Source: an uncultured Clostridia bacterium (GTDB taxonomy: Bacteria; Bacillota; Clostridia; Lachnospirales; Lachnospiraceae). Taken from it: a stretch of DNA of 64,000 nucleotides. The stretch spans positions 37,975-101,974 of the forward strand of contig CANRWA010000007.1 in NCBI GenBank assembly GCA_947643415.1. Reading direction: 5' to 3'. Below the pieces are notes generated by a model, which was given only the letters and a program-made list of their open reading frames with translations, had not been told where the DNA came from and did no database searches. Below, piece by piece: positions 26,745 through 35,050 of this stretch (position 1 is its first letter; each line of letters opens with the position of its first letter). The translations under genes were made by a program, and so were the position numbers.

Positions 26745-26957
26745 ATAAGGTAGAGGCGCGGATTTTATCAGTAGGCAGCCGTACATGTCAGGCATGGAAG
26801 AGGGCTGCTGAAAGGAACATCCGCCGAAGGGGAAATTTGCCTGGACATTTTTCTTCTGGGCGCATGGTGAAGAACCATGTGACTGTCATCTGTAAGATGG
26901 AGTGCTACTCACAGGATAGATCATGGTAAGAGCTGGCACTTCTGTGTCAGCTCTTTT
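26745..26957 (+). promoter_or_regulatory. Lysine riboswitch with intrinsic terminator, controlling dapA-dapB
   Basis: Aptamer at about 26745-26912 with the L-box landmarks: aggtagaggcgcgga at the start, gggctgctgaaaggaacatc and cgccgaaggggaaatttgcc in the middle, tgtcatctgtaagatgg, then ggagtgctactcac closing P1. Known lysine riboswitches stop transcription of lysine genes when lysine is bound. The expression platform here is a strong hairpin, aagagctgncac/gtg-cagctctt followed by TTTT (26928-26957). It lies ahead of dapA, the first committed lysine gene, though two tandem repeats (26958-27154) stand between. Confidence 0.92.
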
Positions 26958-27154
26958 ATCTTATAGGAAAGTTCACCATGTGCGGAGCAAGAATCGCTAT
27001 AGCGAATAAATTCGCTTTGCGATTCTTGGAGGGCTGCGGTTCTCAGCCAGCCCTTTATCTTATAGGAAAGTTCACCATGTGCGGAGCTAGAATCGCTATA
27101 GCGAATAAATTCGCTTTGCGATTCTTAGAGGGCTGCGGTTCTCAGCCAGCCCTT
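26958..27154. repeat. Two tandem ~99-bp two-hairpin repeats (copies 3 and 4) before dapA
   Basis: Units at 26958-27056 and 27057-27154 with only about two differences. Each has tatgaggaaag-like start (cttataggaaagttcacc), a nested hairpin aagaatcgc...gcgattctt with agcgaataaattcgct inside, and gggctg...cagccc at the end. They are inverted relative to the copies at 6911 and 24352. Each gggctg hairpin is a possible extra terminator between the riboswitch and dapA. They create a false N-terminal extension of the dapA reading frame. Confidence 0.85.
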
Positions 27155-27193
27155 GGAAAGCTGGCAAACAATGTCATAGAAAGGATGAGAAGA

Positions 27194-28084
27194 ATGGCTA
27201 TTTTTACAGGAGCGGGTGTAGCGTTGGTTACACCGATGAATGAAGATGGAAGTGTAAATTACAGCAAACTGAAAGAACTTCTTGAGTTCCAGATTGCAAA
27301 CCATACCGATGCCATCATTATCTGTGGGACAACAGGAGAAGCGTCTACTCTCACAGATGAGGAGCATATAGAATGTATCCGGTATACATGTGAGGTTGTG
27401 GACAAGAGAATCCCGGTTATCGCTGGAACAGGTTCTAACTGTACTGCTTCTGCTGTCTATCTGTCACAGGAGGCAGAGAAAGCTGGTGCTGACGGACTTC
27501 TTCTTGTGACGCCATATTACAATAAGGCGACACAGAATGGATTGAAAAAGCACTATATAACGATCGCAGAGAGTGTGGAGATCCCGATCATTCTCTATAA
27601 CGTACCGAGCCGTACCGGAACTGCCATTTCGCCGCAGACTCTTGTGGAACTATGTACAGAGGTGCCGAATATTGTAGGGGTGAAGGATGCGACAGGTGAT
27701 ATTTCAGAGGTTGCGCAGGTAATGAGCCTGGCAGATGGTAAGGTGGATCTGTATTCTGGTAACGATGACCAGATCACAGCTATTTTATCCCTGGGGGGCA
27801 AGGGTGTGATCTCTGTACTGTCCAATATCCTTCCACAGGAGACACATGATATTGCTGCATCCTATCTGGCAGGGGATGTGGAGAAGAGCAGGGAACTCCA
27901 GTTTAGATATTTTGCCCTGGCGAAGGCTCTGTTTTATGAGGTAAATCCAATTCCCGTGAAGAAGGCGATGAACCTTATGGGTATGGAAGTGGGTGGACTG
28001 CGTCTGCCGCTGACAGAGATGGAAGAAGAAAATGCGGTAAAACTTGCTCAGGAAATGAGAGAAGCAGGATTGCCTGTAAAGTGA
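27194..28084 (+). CDS. dapA: 4-hydroxy-tetrahydrodipicolinate synthase
   Basis: Condenses pyruvate with aspartate semialdehyde, the committed step to lysine and meso-diaminopimelate. The 296-residue TIM barrel begins MAIFTGAGVALVTPMNEDG. Motifs: IIICGTTGEASTLTDEEH, VIAGTGSNCTASAVYLSQEAEKAGADGLLLVTPYYNKATQNGL, IILYNVPSRTGTAI with the Tyr of the proton relay, IVGVKDATGD with the Schiff-base Lys, and YSGNDDQI. The frame is open upstream through two repeats, but ATG 27194 with AAAGGATGAGAAG is the real start. It is under the lysine riboswitch and followed by dapB. Confidence 0.97.
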   Translation: MAIFTGAGVALVTPMNEDGSVNYSKLKELLEFQIANHTDAIIICGTTGEASTLTDEEHIECIRYTCEVVDKRIPVIAGTGSNCTASAVYLSQEAEKAGADGLLLVTPYYNKATQNGLKKHYITIAESVEIPIILYNVPSRTGTAISPQTLVELCTEVPNIVGVKDATGDISEVAQVMSLADGKVDLYSGNDDQITAILSLGGKGVISVLSNILPQETHDIAASYLAGDVEKSRELQFRYFALAKALFYEVNPIPVKKAMNLMGMEVGGLRLPLTEMEEENAVKLAQEMREAGLPVK

Positions 28085-28117
28085 TACGTGAGCGGACGCT
28101 CCAGAATGGAGGATAAG

Positions 28118-28879
28118 ATGACAAGGATTATAATGAGTGGCTGCAATGGAGCCATGGGAAGAACGATCACAGAGATTGTGAAGGAAGATCCGGATGCTGA
28201 GATCGTTGCAGGAATTGATCTGGTGGACAATGGGACAGATGAGTATCCTGTATTTTCTAATATAGAAGAGTGTACAGTAGAGGCAGATGCCATAATTGAT
28301 TTTTCAACACCGAAGATCCTGGACAGACTTCTTTCCTATTGTGAAGAGAAGGGAATGCCCATTGTATTGTGTACTACAGGGTATACAGAAGAGCAGTTGT
28401 CACAGATCGAGGCAGCAGCGGAAAAGATCGCTGTCCTGAAATCAGCGAACATGTCACTGGGTATCAATACCCTGATGAAACTGGTGCAGGATGCAGCAAA
28501 AGTCCTGGCAGCAGAAGGGTTTGATGTTGAGATCGTGGAGAAACATCACAACCAGAAACTGGATGCCCCGTCTGGGACCGCATTGGCGTTGGCGGATTCC
28601 GTGAATGAGGCGATGGGGAATCAGTATGAGTATATTTATGACCGCTCTCAGAGGCGGGAGAAGCGTGGAAAGAAAGAGCTTGGATTATCGGCTGTACGCG
28701 GAGGCACCATTGTAGGTGAGCATGATGTGATCTTCGCTGGCAAGGATGAGGTCGTTACTTTTTCCCATTCTGCCTACAGTAAGGCAGTATTTGGCAAGGG
28801 TGCCGTATCAGCAGCAAAGTTCCTGAAAGGAAAAGAGAGCGGGCGCTATGAAATGTCAGATGTAATCGCAGCGAATTAG
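28118..28879 (+). CDS. dapB: 4-hydroxy-tetrahydrodipicolinate reductase
   Basis: NAD(P)H-dependent second step of the DAP/lysine branch. The 253-residue product has the Rossmann motif SGCNGAMGRTITEIV, IIDFSTPKILDRLL, LCTTGYTEEQL, the substrate block VEIVEKHHNQKLDAPSGTAL and the C-terminal VRGGTIVGEHDVIFAG. ATG 28118 is placed directly after GGAGGATAAG, 33 nt past the dapA stop, so the two genes are one operon under the lysine riboswitch. A worn IS630-type end follows the stop at 28887. Confidence 0.97.
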   Translation: MTRIIMSGCNGAMGRTITEIVKEDPDAEIVAGIDLVDNGTDEYPVFSNIEECTVEADAIIDFSTPKILDRLLSYCEEKGMPIVLCTTGYTEEQLSQIEAAAEKIAVLKSANMSLGINTLMKLVQDAAKVLAAEGFDVEIVEKHHNQKLDAPSGTALALADSVNEAMGNQYEYIYDRSQRREKRGKKELGLSAVRGGTIVGEHDVIFAGKDEVVTFSHSAYSKAVFGKGAVSAAKFLKGKESGRYEMSDVIAAN

Positions 28880-28886
28880 CGCTGTA

Positions 28887-28912
28887 CTAGTGTACTGACG
28901 GGATGGACAGTA
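28887..28912. mobile_element. Remnant of an IS630-type terminal repeat
   Basis: The sequence ctagtgtactgac matches the IS630-type end at 48223, followed by a diverged partner (ggacagtag). It is probably a decayed mini-palindrome like the one at 2838, between dapB and murF. Confidence 0.5.
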
Positions 28913-28941
28913 GTTTAATTGGTGTGTGAATGGAGGTAGGA

Positions 28942-30345
28942 ATGAAACCCATTTTAATTGCAGATATCGTAAAGGCAGTGGGCGGCAGGCTTCTCTGGGG
29001 AGATGGCAGCAATATGGTGGATCATGTGGTCATTGATTCCAGAGAGGCTGCACCAGGGGCTCTATTTGTTCCCATCATAGGGGAGAGGGTAGATGCCCAT
29101 CGGTTTATCCCAGATGTCCTGGAAAAGGGGGCTGCCTGTACATTTACTTCCGATGATTCAGTCAAAGGAGAGCCAGGAGCAGGTATCTATGTAGAAGATA
29201 CACTGCGGGCACTGCAGGACTTGGCAGCCTGGTACCGGGCACAGTTCCAGATACCAGTCATCGGCATTACAGGAAGTGTGGGAAAGACTACCACAAAGGA
29301 AATGATCGCAGCAGTGATGGAGACGAAGTTCCAGACGGTAAAGACACTGCGCAACTTGAACAGCCAGATCGGCGTGGCACTGATGATGTTCTGTCTTGAA
29401 GATGATACAGAGATGGCAGTCTATGAGATGGGGATCAGCATGCCTGGTGAGATGGACCACCTGGTGGATATTGCCAGGCCGGAGACAGCAGTGATGACTA
29501 ATATTGGCGTTTCCCATATTGGAAATCTTGGCAGCAGGGAAAAGATCTGCTCTGAGAAAGGGAAGATCATTACGAATTTCTCAAATAGTGGTAAGCTGTA
29601 TATCTGTGGGAATGGAGACCTGAGGGAATTGTCCGCTTCCTGTATCCCTTATGGAAAGTGCAGGGGAGAGTGTGAGACAATATATTATGGAACAGAGCCA
29701 GGCTGTCTGTATTATGGTGACCAGATTCGGGCAACAGGAGATGGACAGAGTTTTGTGTTCCATTATCCCGGGGGGGAGACAGAAGTCCGTCTGACAGTGA
29801 TGGGAGCCCACAATATTAATAATGCCATTGTGGCGCTGGCCCTTGCCTGTCAGTATCAGGTGCCGCTGGAGGGAGCCAAAAAAGCACTTTTGGCTTATCA
29901 GCCCATTGCAATGCGTGGTGTGGTGAAAGAAATTCATGGGGTGCATATTATTGATGATACCTATAATGCCAGTCCCGATTCCATCAACAGTAACCTGCAT
30001 GCCTTATTTGACTACAGTCTTACCGGGAGGAAAATCGCAGTACTGGCTGATGTGCTGGAGCTTGGAGACCGCTCCCGTGAACTTCATGAGGGGATCGGCA
30101 GATATATCCTGGAGGAAAAGAGACAGGGAAGGGAACTGGCTTTTCTTGTGACCGTGGGCGAGGAGGCCAGGGCGATCCATGAGTACGTGTCTGCCGGTTC
30201 AGATATTCCGGCTGTTCACTGTAAAGATAATGCAGAGGCTGCACAGGCAGTGAGAGACAGGATGGCAGAAGGGGATTGGATTCTGGTGAAAGGCTCCCGG
30301 GGCATGCATATGGATGAAGTGGTGCAGCAGTTGATAAAGGAGTGA
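28942..30345 (+). CDS. murF: UDP-N-acetylmuramoyl-tripeptide--D-alanyl-D-alanine ligase
   Basis: Cytosolic Mur ligase adding D-Ala-D-Ala to the UDP-MurNAc tripeptide. The 467-residue three-domain protein has N-terminal VVIDSREAAPGALFVPIIGERVDAHRF, P-loop GITGSVGKTTTKEMI, TLRNLNSQIGVALMMF, VYEMGISMPGEMDHL with the Mg-binding Glu, INNAIVALALA and IIDDTYNASPDS. GGAGGTAGG precedes ATG 28942. It opens a long same-strand run of cell-wall, translation and signalling genes reaching rpe at 41803. priA follows 4 nt after the stop. Confidence 0.96.
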   Translation: MKPILIADIVKAVGGRLLWGDGSNMVDHVVIDSREAAPGALFVPIIGERVDAHRFIPDVLEKGAACTFTSDDSVKGEPGAGIYVEDTLRALQDLAAWYRAQFQIPVIGITGSVGKTTTKEMIAAVMETKFQTVKTLRNLNSQIGVALMMFCLEDDTEMAVYEMGISMPGEMDHLVDIARPETAVMTNIGVSHIGNLGSREKICSEKGKIITNFSNSGKLYICGNGDLRELSASCIPYGKCRGECETIYYGTEPGCLYYGDQIRATGDGQSFVFHYPGGETEVRLTVMGAHNINNAIVALALACQYQVPLEGAKKALLAYQPIAMRGVVKEIHGVHIIDDTYNASPDSINSNLHALFDYSLTGRKIAVLADVLELGDRSRELHEGIGRYILEEKRQGRELAFLVTVGEEARAIHEYVSAGSDIPAVHCKDNAEAAQAVRDRMAEGDWILVKGSRGMHMDEVVQQLIKE

Positions 30346-30349
30346 CAGG

Positions 30350-32590
30350 TTGTTTGCAGATGTGATTGTAGATATCTCGGTGGAGGCATTGGACCGGACT
30401 TTTCAGTACCGGATACCAGAAGAGATGGAAGCAAAAGTGTCACTTGGGTGTCGGGTACTGATCCCTTTTGGCAGGGGAAACCGGGAAATATCTGGTTTTG
30501 TTATTGGAATATCAGACCAGGCAAAATGGCCGGCTGAGAAGATGAAGAGCTTGTCAGCCATAGAGGAAAAGGAAGTTCCTGTAGAGGGACAGCTTCTGCA
30601 GCTTGCCGCATGGATACGGGAACACTATGGTGCCACCATGAATGAGGCACTGAAAACTGTTCTGCCAGTAAAGAGACAGGTTAAGTCAGTGGAAGAACAC
30701 TGGCTTAATTTTGCTGTTTCGGAAGACCAGGCAAGAAAAGAGCTGGACCGATGCCGGCTGCGGCACTATAAGGCAAAAGCAAGGCTTCTTGCAGGAATGT
30801 TTGAAGAGGGTGGGGAAATGACCACCCGCTTGGCGGCGAAGAAATATGGAGTGGCAAAGACTGTGGTGGATGGCCTGGTTAGGCAGGAAATACTTATTAT
30901 GACGAACCGGAGACGTTACCGTAACCCGTATGAGAATGAACCAGTACAGGCAGGACGTGGAATCACTTTGAATGACCATCAGAGGGAGATCACAGAGCAC
31001 TTTGGCAGACAGTACAGGCAGGGGATCCGGCATACATATGTCTTGTATGGAGTGACAGGCAGCGGAAAGACAGAAGTTTACATGGAGATGATCCGGCAGG
31101 TTCTGCTTCTCAGGAAACAGGTGATCGTGCTGATTCCGGAGATCGCGCTGACCTTTCAGACGGTGAGGCGGTTTCAGGATCATTTTGGTGACAGGGTATC
31201 TGTTCTCAATTCTCGTATGTCAGATGGTGAGAGATATGACCAGTATGAGAGGGCCAAAAAAGGTGAGATTGATGTTATTATAGGTCCCCGCTCTGCGCTT
31301 TTTGTCCCTTTTGAGCACCTGGGGCTGGTTATTATGGATGAAGAGCACGAGAATAGTTATAAAAGTGAGAGTCCGCCAAAATACCATGCAAGGGAAGTAG
31401 CTCTGCAGCGGGCTGCTATGGCTGGGGCAAGTGTTGTGCTTGGTTCTGCCACGCCTTCTGTGGAAACGTATCAGGCTGCCATGGAAGGGCATTATCATAT
31501 GTATCGACTGACAGAGAGAGCAGGCGGCGCACAGATGCCACAGGTTCATGTAGTAGATCTGCGAGAGGAATTGAAGGCAAAGAACCGATCTGTGTTCAGC
31601 CGTCTTCTGCAGCAGAAGATCAGGGAGCGTCTTGAGAGGAAAGAACAGGTGATACTTTTTCTGAACCGGAGAGGATATGCCGGACATGTTTCTTGTCGTA
31701 GCTGTGGTTTTGTGTTAAAATGTAATCATTGTGAGGTTTCCATGACTGCCCATAAGAATCATGTAGGTGATGTGGATACACTGGTCTGTCATTATTGCGG
31801 CCATGCCATTGCTATGCCAGAGGTGTGTCCGAAATGTGGTTCCCCTTATATTGCGTCTTTCGGACTTGGCACACAAAAGGTGGAGGAAATGCTGCACAGA
31901 TTATTTCCGCAGGCACGGATCCTGCGCATGGATGGTGATACTACCAGTGGAAGGCAGGGGCATGAGAAAATATTGGATCCATTCCGGCAGGGGAAGGCAG
32001 ATATTCTTATCGGGACACAGATGATCGTGAAAGGGCATGATTTCCCAAATGTCACACTGGTGGCAGCATTGGCGGCAGATCTTGGCATGTATGATGGAGA
32101 TTACCGCAGCAATGAGAGGACATTTGATCTTTTGATGCAGGCCAGTGGCCGTGCCGGGAGAGGGCACAAGCCGGGCGAGATGGTGATACAGACATACGAT
32201 CCAGAACAGTATTGTGTAGAGGCAGTCCGTCATCAGAAGGCAGAGATTTTTTATGAGAATGAACTTGCTTTTCGGAGGATCACAAAGTATCCGCCATATT
32301 CCTATATGCTGGCAGTACTTGTACTGGCAGAGGAAAAGGTGTGTGGGAAAGACTGTATTGAAGCACTGGCACACCAGATCCGGTGCATGGGTGGAATCTC
32401 ACTGATCGGGCCGGCAGAGGCAGGACTGAGCCGCGCGAAAGACCGATACCGCTATGTGCTGTACATAAAGACTGCAGATGAGGAAACTGTTGTGGATGTG
32501 AAACATCAGTTGGAATTGTTTAGTTTAAATTCAAAATGGGAAAAATTATGTAGTATTCAATATGATCTGAATCCGATGTCCGGATACTGA
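30350..32590 (+). CDS. priA: Primosomal protein N' (replication restart helicase)
   Basis: Superfamily 2 3'-5' DNA helicase that reloads the replisome at stalled forks. The 746-residue product has an N-terminal DNA-binding domain (VIVDISVEALDRTFQYRIPE), Walker A YGVTGSGKTEVYMEM, Walker B VIMDEEH, GSATPSVE, and a zinc-binding insert with four CxxC pairs between CRSCGFVLKCNHC and VCPKCGSPYI. Later come ILRMDGDTTSGRQGHEKIL, IGTQMIVKGHDFPNVTLV and QASGRAGRG. The start is TTG 30350 with AAGGAG upstream; it is 4 nt from the murF stop. All zinc cysteines are present. Confidence 0.96.
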   Translation: MFADVIVDISVEALDRTFQYRIPEEMEAKVSLGCRVLIPFGRGNREISGFVIGISDQAKWPAEKMKSLSAIEEKEVPVEGQLLQLAAWIREHYGATMNEALKTVLPVKRQVKSVEEHWLNFAVSEDQARKELDRCRLRHYKAKARLLAGMFEEGGEMTTRLAAKKYGVAKTVVDGLVRQEILIMTNRRRYRNPYENEPVQAGRGITLNDHQREITEHFGRQYRQGIRHTYVLYGVTGSGKTEVYMEMIRQVLLLRKQVIVLIPEIALTFQTVRRFQDHFGDRVSVLNSRMSDGERYDQYERAKKGEIDVIIGPRSALFVPFEHLGLVIMDEEHENSYKSESPPKYHAREVALQRAAMAGASVVLGSATPSVETYQAAMEGHYHMYRLTERAGGAQMPQVHVVDLREELKAKNRSVFSRLLQQKIRERLERKEQVILFLNRRGYAGHVSCRSCGFVLKCNHCEVSMTAHKNHVGDVDTLVCHYCGHAIAMPEVCPKCGSPYIASFGLGTQKVEEMLHRLFPQARILRMDGDTTSGRQGHEKILDPFRQGKADILIGTQMIVKGHDFPNVTLVAALAADLGMYDGDYRSNERTFDLLMQASGRAGRGHKPGEMVIQTYDPEQYCVEAVRHQKAEIFYENELAFRRITKYPPYSYMLAVLVLAEEKVCGKDCIEALAHQIRCMGGISLIGPAEAGLSRAKDRYRYVLYIKTADEETVVDVKHQLELFSLNSKWEKLCSIQYDLNPMSGY

Positions 32591-32613
32591 TAAATATGCA
32601 TGGAGGAAAGGAA

Positions 32614-33099
32614 ATGGCAATAAGAAACATTCGTGTGATGGGAGATGACATTCTCACAAAAAAATGTAAACCTGTGAAAGAGATGACAGAGAAAAATAAG
32701 CAGTTGGTAGAAGATATGCTGGAAACAATGTATGAAGCGGATGGCGTAGGCCTGGCAGCGCCACAGGTTGGTATATTAAAGCAGATTGCGGTTATAGATG
32801 TGACAGAAGAGAGGAACCATCCGATCGTACTGGTGAATCCGGAGATCGTAAAGGCAGAAGGGGAGCAGCGCGGCAGTGAGGGCTGTCTCAGTGTGCCGGA
32901 TAAGGTAGGGATCGTTATCCGGCCCAATAAAGTAAAGGTAAAAGCATTTGACATTAATATGAAACCTGTTACTATCAAAGGAGAAGACTTGCTGGCACGT
33001 GCCCTGGTACACGAGATTGAACATCTGGAAGGAATTTTGTATGTGGATCGGCTGGAAGGGAGGCTCTACGACGTAGATGAATTTGAAGAAGAGGAATAA
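32614..33099 (+). CDS. def: Peptide deformylase
   Basis: Removes the formyl group from new proteins. The 161-residue metalloprotease has the three family motifs: DGVGLAAPQVG (motif 1), EGCLSVPD with the metal-ligand Cys (motif 2), and LVHEIEHLEGILYVDR with HExxH (motif 3). ATG 32614 after GGAGGAAAGG is preferred to 32596. It pairs with fmt 302 nt downstream, as usual, but here a structured element with tandem units lies between them. Confidence 0.96.
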   Translation: MAIRNIRVMGDDILTKKCKPVKEMTEKNKQLVEDMLETMYEADGVGLAAPQVGILKQIAVIDVTEERNHPIVLVNPEIVKAEGEQRGSEGCLSVPDKVGIVIRPNKVKVKAFDINMKPVTIKGEDLLARALVHEIEHLEGILYVDRLEGRLYDVDEFEEEE

Positions 33100-33102
33100 G
33101 GG

Positions 33103-33378
33103 CTGCCGTTCCTCATGGATCATTTAAAAATCGAAGATATGCCTGCATAATCTGAGATTTTTAAATGATCCATGAAAGCGGGCGATAGCCCGCTCCGAAC
33201 AACATGAGCAAAAACGAGCTGCGCAGCAGCGGCGCCCGCATGAGGCGGGCGGTTTTGCGAAGGTTGTCGGAAGGAACGGCAGAGAGCCGAACAACATGAG
33301 CAAAAACGAGCTGCGCAGCAGCGGTGCCCGCGTGAGGCGGGCGGTTTTGCGAAGGTTGTCGGAAGGAACGGCAGAGAG
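33103..33378. ncRNA. Structured element of unknown class, copy 2 (between def and fmt), core duplicated
   Basis: Same architecture as 22469-22652. The outer stem CTGCCGTTCC (33103-33112) pairs with GGAACGGCAG at 33273-33282 or its duplicate at 33365-33374. A perfect 19-bp hairpin follows (33114-33132/33156-33174), then the 7-bp hairpin AGCGGGC/GCCCGCT (33177-33194), then the conserved core. The core plus the outer-stem 3' strand is duplicated as 92-nt units at 33195-33286 and 33287-33378, with about two differences. Core helices are GCAAAA/TTTTGC, GCTGC/GCAGC and GCCCGC/GCGGGC; compared with copy 1 the paired bases change together. The core also reads MSKNELRSSGAR in frame without a ribosome site. 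Confidence 0.6.
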
Positions 33379-33401
33379 AAAATAATAGGAGGACCATTTG
33401 C

Positions 33402-34337
33402 ATGAAAGTAATATTTATGGGGACGCCGGATTTTGCAGTCCCTGTCCTGCAGGGACTGATTGACTCACCAGAGCATGAAGTAACTGCAGTGGTAACACAG
33501 CCAGATAAGGCAAGGGGCCGCAGTGGGAAATTGGTATTTACCCCGGTGAAAGAACTGGCAGTGGCGCATGACATATCTGTCTACACACCAAAACGTGTGA
33601 AGGATCCAGCGTTTATCACAACACTTCAGCAGATTGCATGCGATGTCATTGTAGTGGTGGCATTTGGCCAGATCCTCTCAAAGGAAATACTGGATTTTCC
33701 ACAATATGGCTGTATCAATGTACATGCATCGCTTTTACCGAGATGGCGTGGTGCGGCACCGATGCAGTGGGCGATCCTGGAAGGTGATGAGAAGACGGGC
33801 ATCACTACGATGCAGATGGATGAGGGATTGGATACCGGGGATATGCTTCTCAGGACAGAAGTTGATATCACTCCGGAGGAGACAGGGGAGAGCCTGCATG
33901 ACAAAATGGCGGCACTGGGGAGTGATCTTCTTCTCCGCACGTTGTCAGATGCACAAAGGGGTGAACTCCAGCCGGTTCACCAGGAGGAAGAGCAGAGTAC
34001 TTATGCTGCGATGCTTGGCAGAGATACCGGACATTTGGACCTGGCCTGGGATGCAGTGAAACTGGAGCGATATATCAGAGGGTTGAATCCCTGGCCCAGT
34101 GCATTTACCGGATATCAGGGTAAGATACTGAAGATATGGAAAGCGGAAGTTCTGGACAGAGAGACAGATAAGGCACCAGGCACCGTAGTGGAGACAGCAA
34201 AGGACAGCTTTACGATACAGACGGGCAGGGGATGCCTGCGTATTTTTGAGGTTCAGCTTGAGGGCAAGAAACGTATGGATGCCGGAAGTTTCCTGCGGGG
34301 TGTCCGTATTGAGGAAGGAGAGATCTTATGTATGTAG
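33402..34337 (+). CDS. fmt: Methionyl-tRNA formyltransferase
   Basis: Formylates initiator Met-tRNA with 10-formyl-THF. The 311-residue product begins VIFMGTPDFAVPVLQGLID. It has VTQPDKARGRSGKL, CINVHASLLPRWRGAAPMQWAI (the catalytic Asn-His block and SLLPRWRG signature), TTMQMDEGLDTGDML with the catalytic Asp, and a C-terminal OB-like tRNA-binding domain (YIRGLNPWPSAFT onward). AGGAGG precedes ATG 33402. It overlaps the next gene by 10 nt. Confidence 0.97.
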   Translation: MKVIFMGTPDFAVPVLQGLIDSPEHEVTAVVTQPDKARGRSGKLVFTPVKELAVAHDISVYTPKRVKDPAFITTLQQIACDVIVVVAFGQILSKEILDFPQYGCINVHASLLPRWRGAAPMQWAILEGDEKTGITTMQMDEGLDTGDMLLRTEVDITPEETGESLHDKMAALGSDLLLRTLSDAQRGELQPVHQEEEQSTYAAMLGRDTGHLDLAWDAVKLERYIRGLNPWPSAFTGYQGKILKIWKAEVLDRETDKAPGTVVETAKDSFTIQTGRGCLRIFEVQLEGKKRMDAGSFLRGVRIEEGEILCM

Positions 34338-35050
34338 GTGGTTATGGCGGATTTGGAGGGTGGCATATGATGTGGGATCCCACTTATGTGCTTGTACTGG
34401 CGGGAGTCGTACTTTCCCTTATCGCCTCGATGATGGTAAAAAGTACATTTTCCAGATACAGCACAGTGCGGAGTTACAGTGGCATGACAGGAGCCCAGAC
34501 AGCACAGAGAATCCTTGACCATGCCGGGATCCGGGATGTGAGCATCGTACGGGTATCCGGGCATCTAACGGACCATTACAATCCAAAGACAAAGCAGGTG
34601 GCATTGTCAGATTCTGTGTATGGAAGCAATTCTGTGGCAGCTATTGCCGTAGCGGCACATGAGTGTGGACATGTGATCCAGCACGCCAATTCCTATACCC
34701 CTTTAGCTGTTCGGTCAGCTTTGGTTCCACTGGCAAACTTTGGTTCCGGAATATCCTGGTTTGTCATTATTGCCGGATTGATCTTTAGTATCCAGCCGCT
34801 TGTGACAGCAGGGATCATATTGTTCAGTTTCGCCGTGCTGTTCCAGATTGTGACTCTTCCGGTAGAATTTAATGCCTCACACCGTGCCCTGAGGATCTTA
34901 CAGGAAACAGGAATTCTGGGAAATGATGAAGGGCATTCTGCGGGCAAAGTACTTCGCGCCGCAGCAATGACTTATGTGGCGGCAGCGGCAGCGTCCATTC
35001 TCCAGCTTCTCCGGCTGATTATTTTATCAGGAAGGAACAGAGATGATTGA
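34328..35050 (+). CDS. YugP-family membrane zinc metallopeptidase
   Basis: A 240-residue membrane protein of the YugP/Zn-dependent neutral protease_2 family. It has an N-terminal membrane helix, GMTGAQTAQRILDHAGI, LTDHYNPKTKQVALSD, then the catalytic AVAAHECGHVIQHA with HExxH-type zinc motif (here HECGH). Two more membrane helices (about 140-185) and PVEFNASHRALRIL with a conserved Glu follow. Its substrate is unknown. It sits between fmt and rsmB and shares short overlaps with both (10 nt and 1 nt), which points to translational coupling. Confidence 0.92.
   Translation: MYVGGYGGFGGWHMMWDPTYVLVLAGVVLSLIASMMVKSTFSRYSTVRSYSGMTGAQTAQRILDHAGIRDVSIVRVSGHLTDHYNPKTKQVALSDSVYGSNSVAAIAVAAHECGHVIQHANSYTPLAVRSALVPLANFGSGISWFVIIAGLIFSIQPLVTAGIILFSFAVLFQIVTLPVEFNASHRALRILQETGILGNDEGHSAGKVLRAAAMTYVAAAAASILQLLRLIILSGRNRDD

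Noticed and set aside
26729..26929. ORF of 66 codons before dapA
   Set aside because: It lies entirely inside the lysine riboswitch and has no ribosome site.
26978..27193. N-terminal extension of dapA with a repeated MCGARIAIANKFALRFLEG sequence
   Set aside because: The frame runs through two tandem noncoding repeats; the ribosome site and family N-terminus place the start at ATG 27194.
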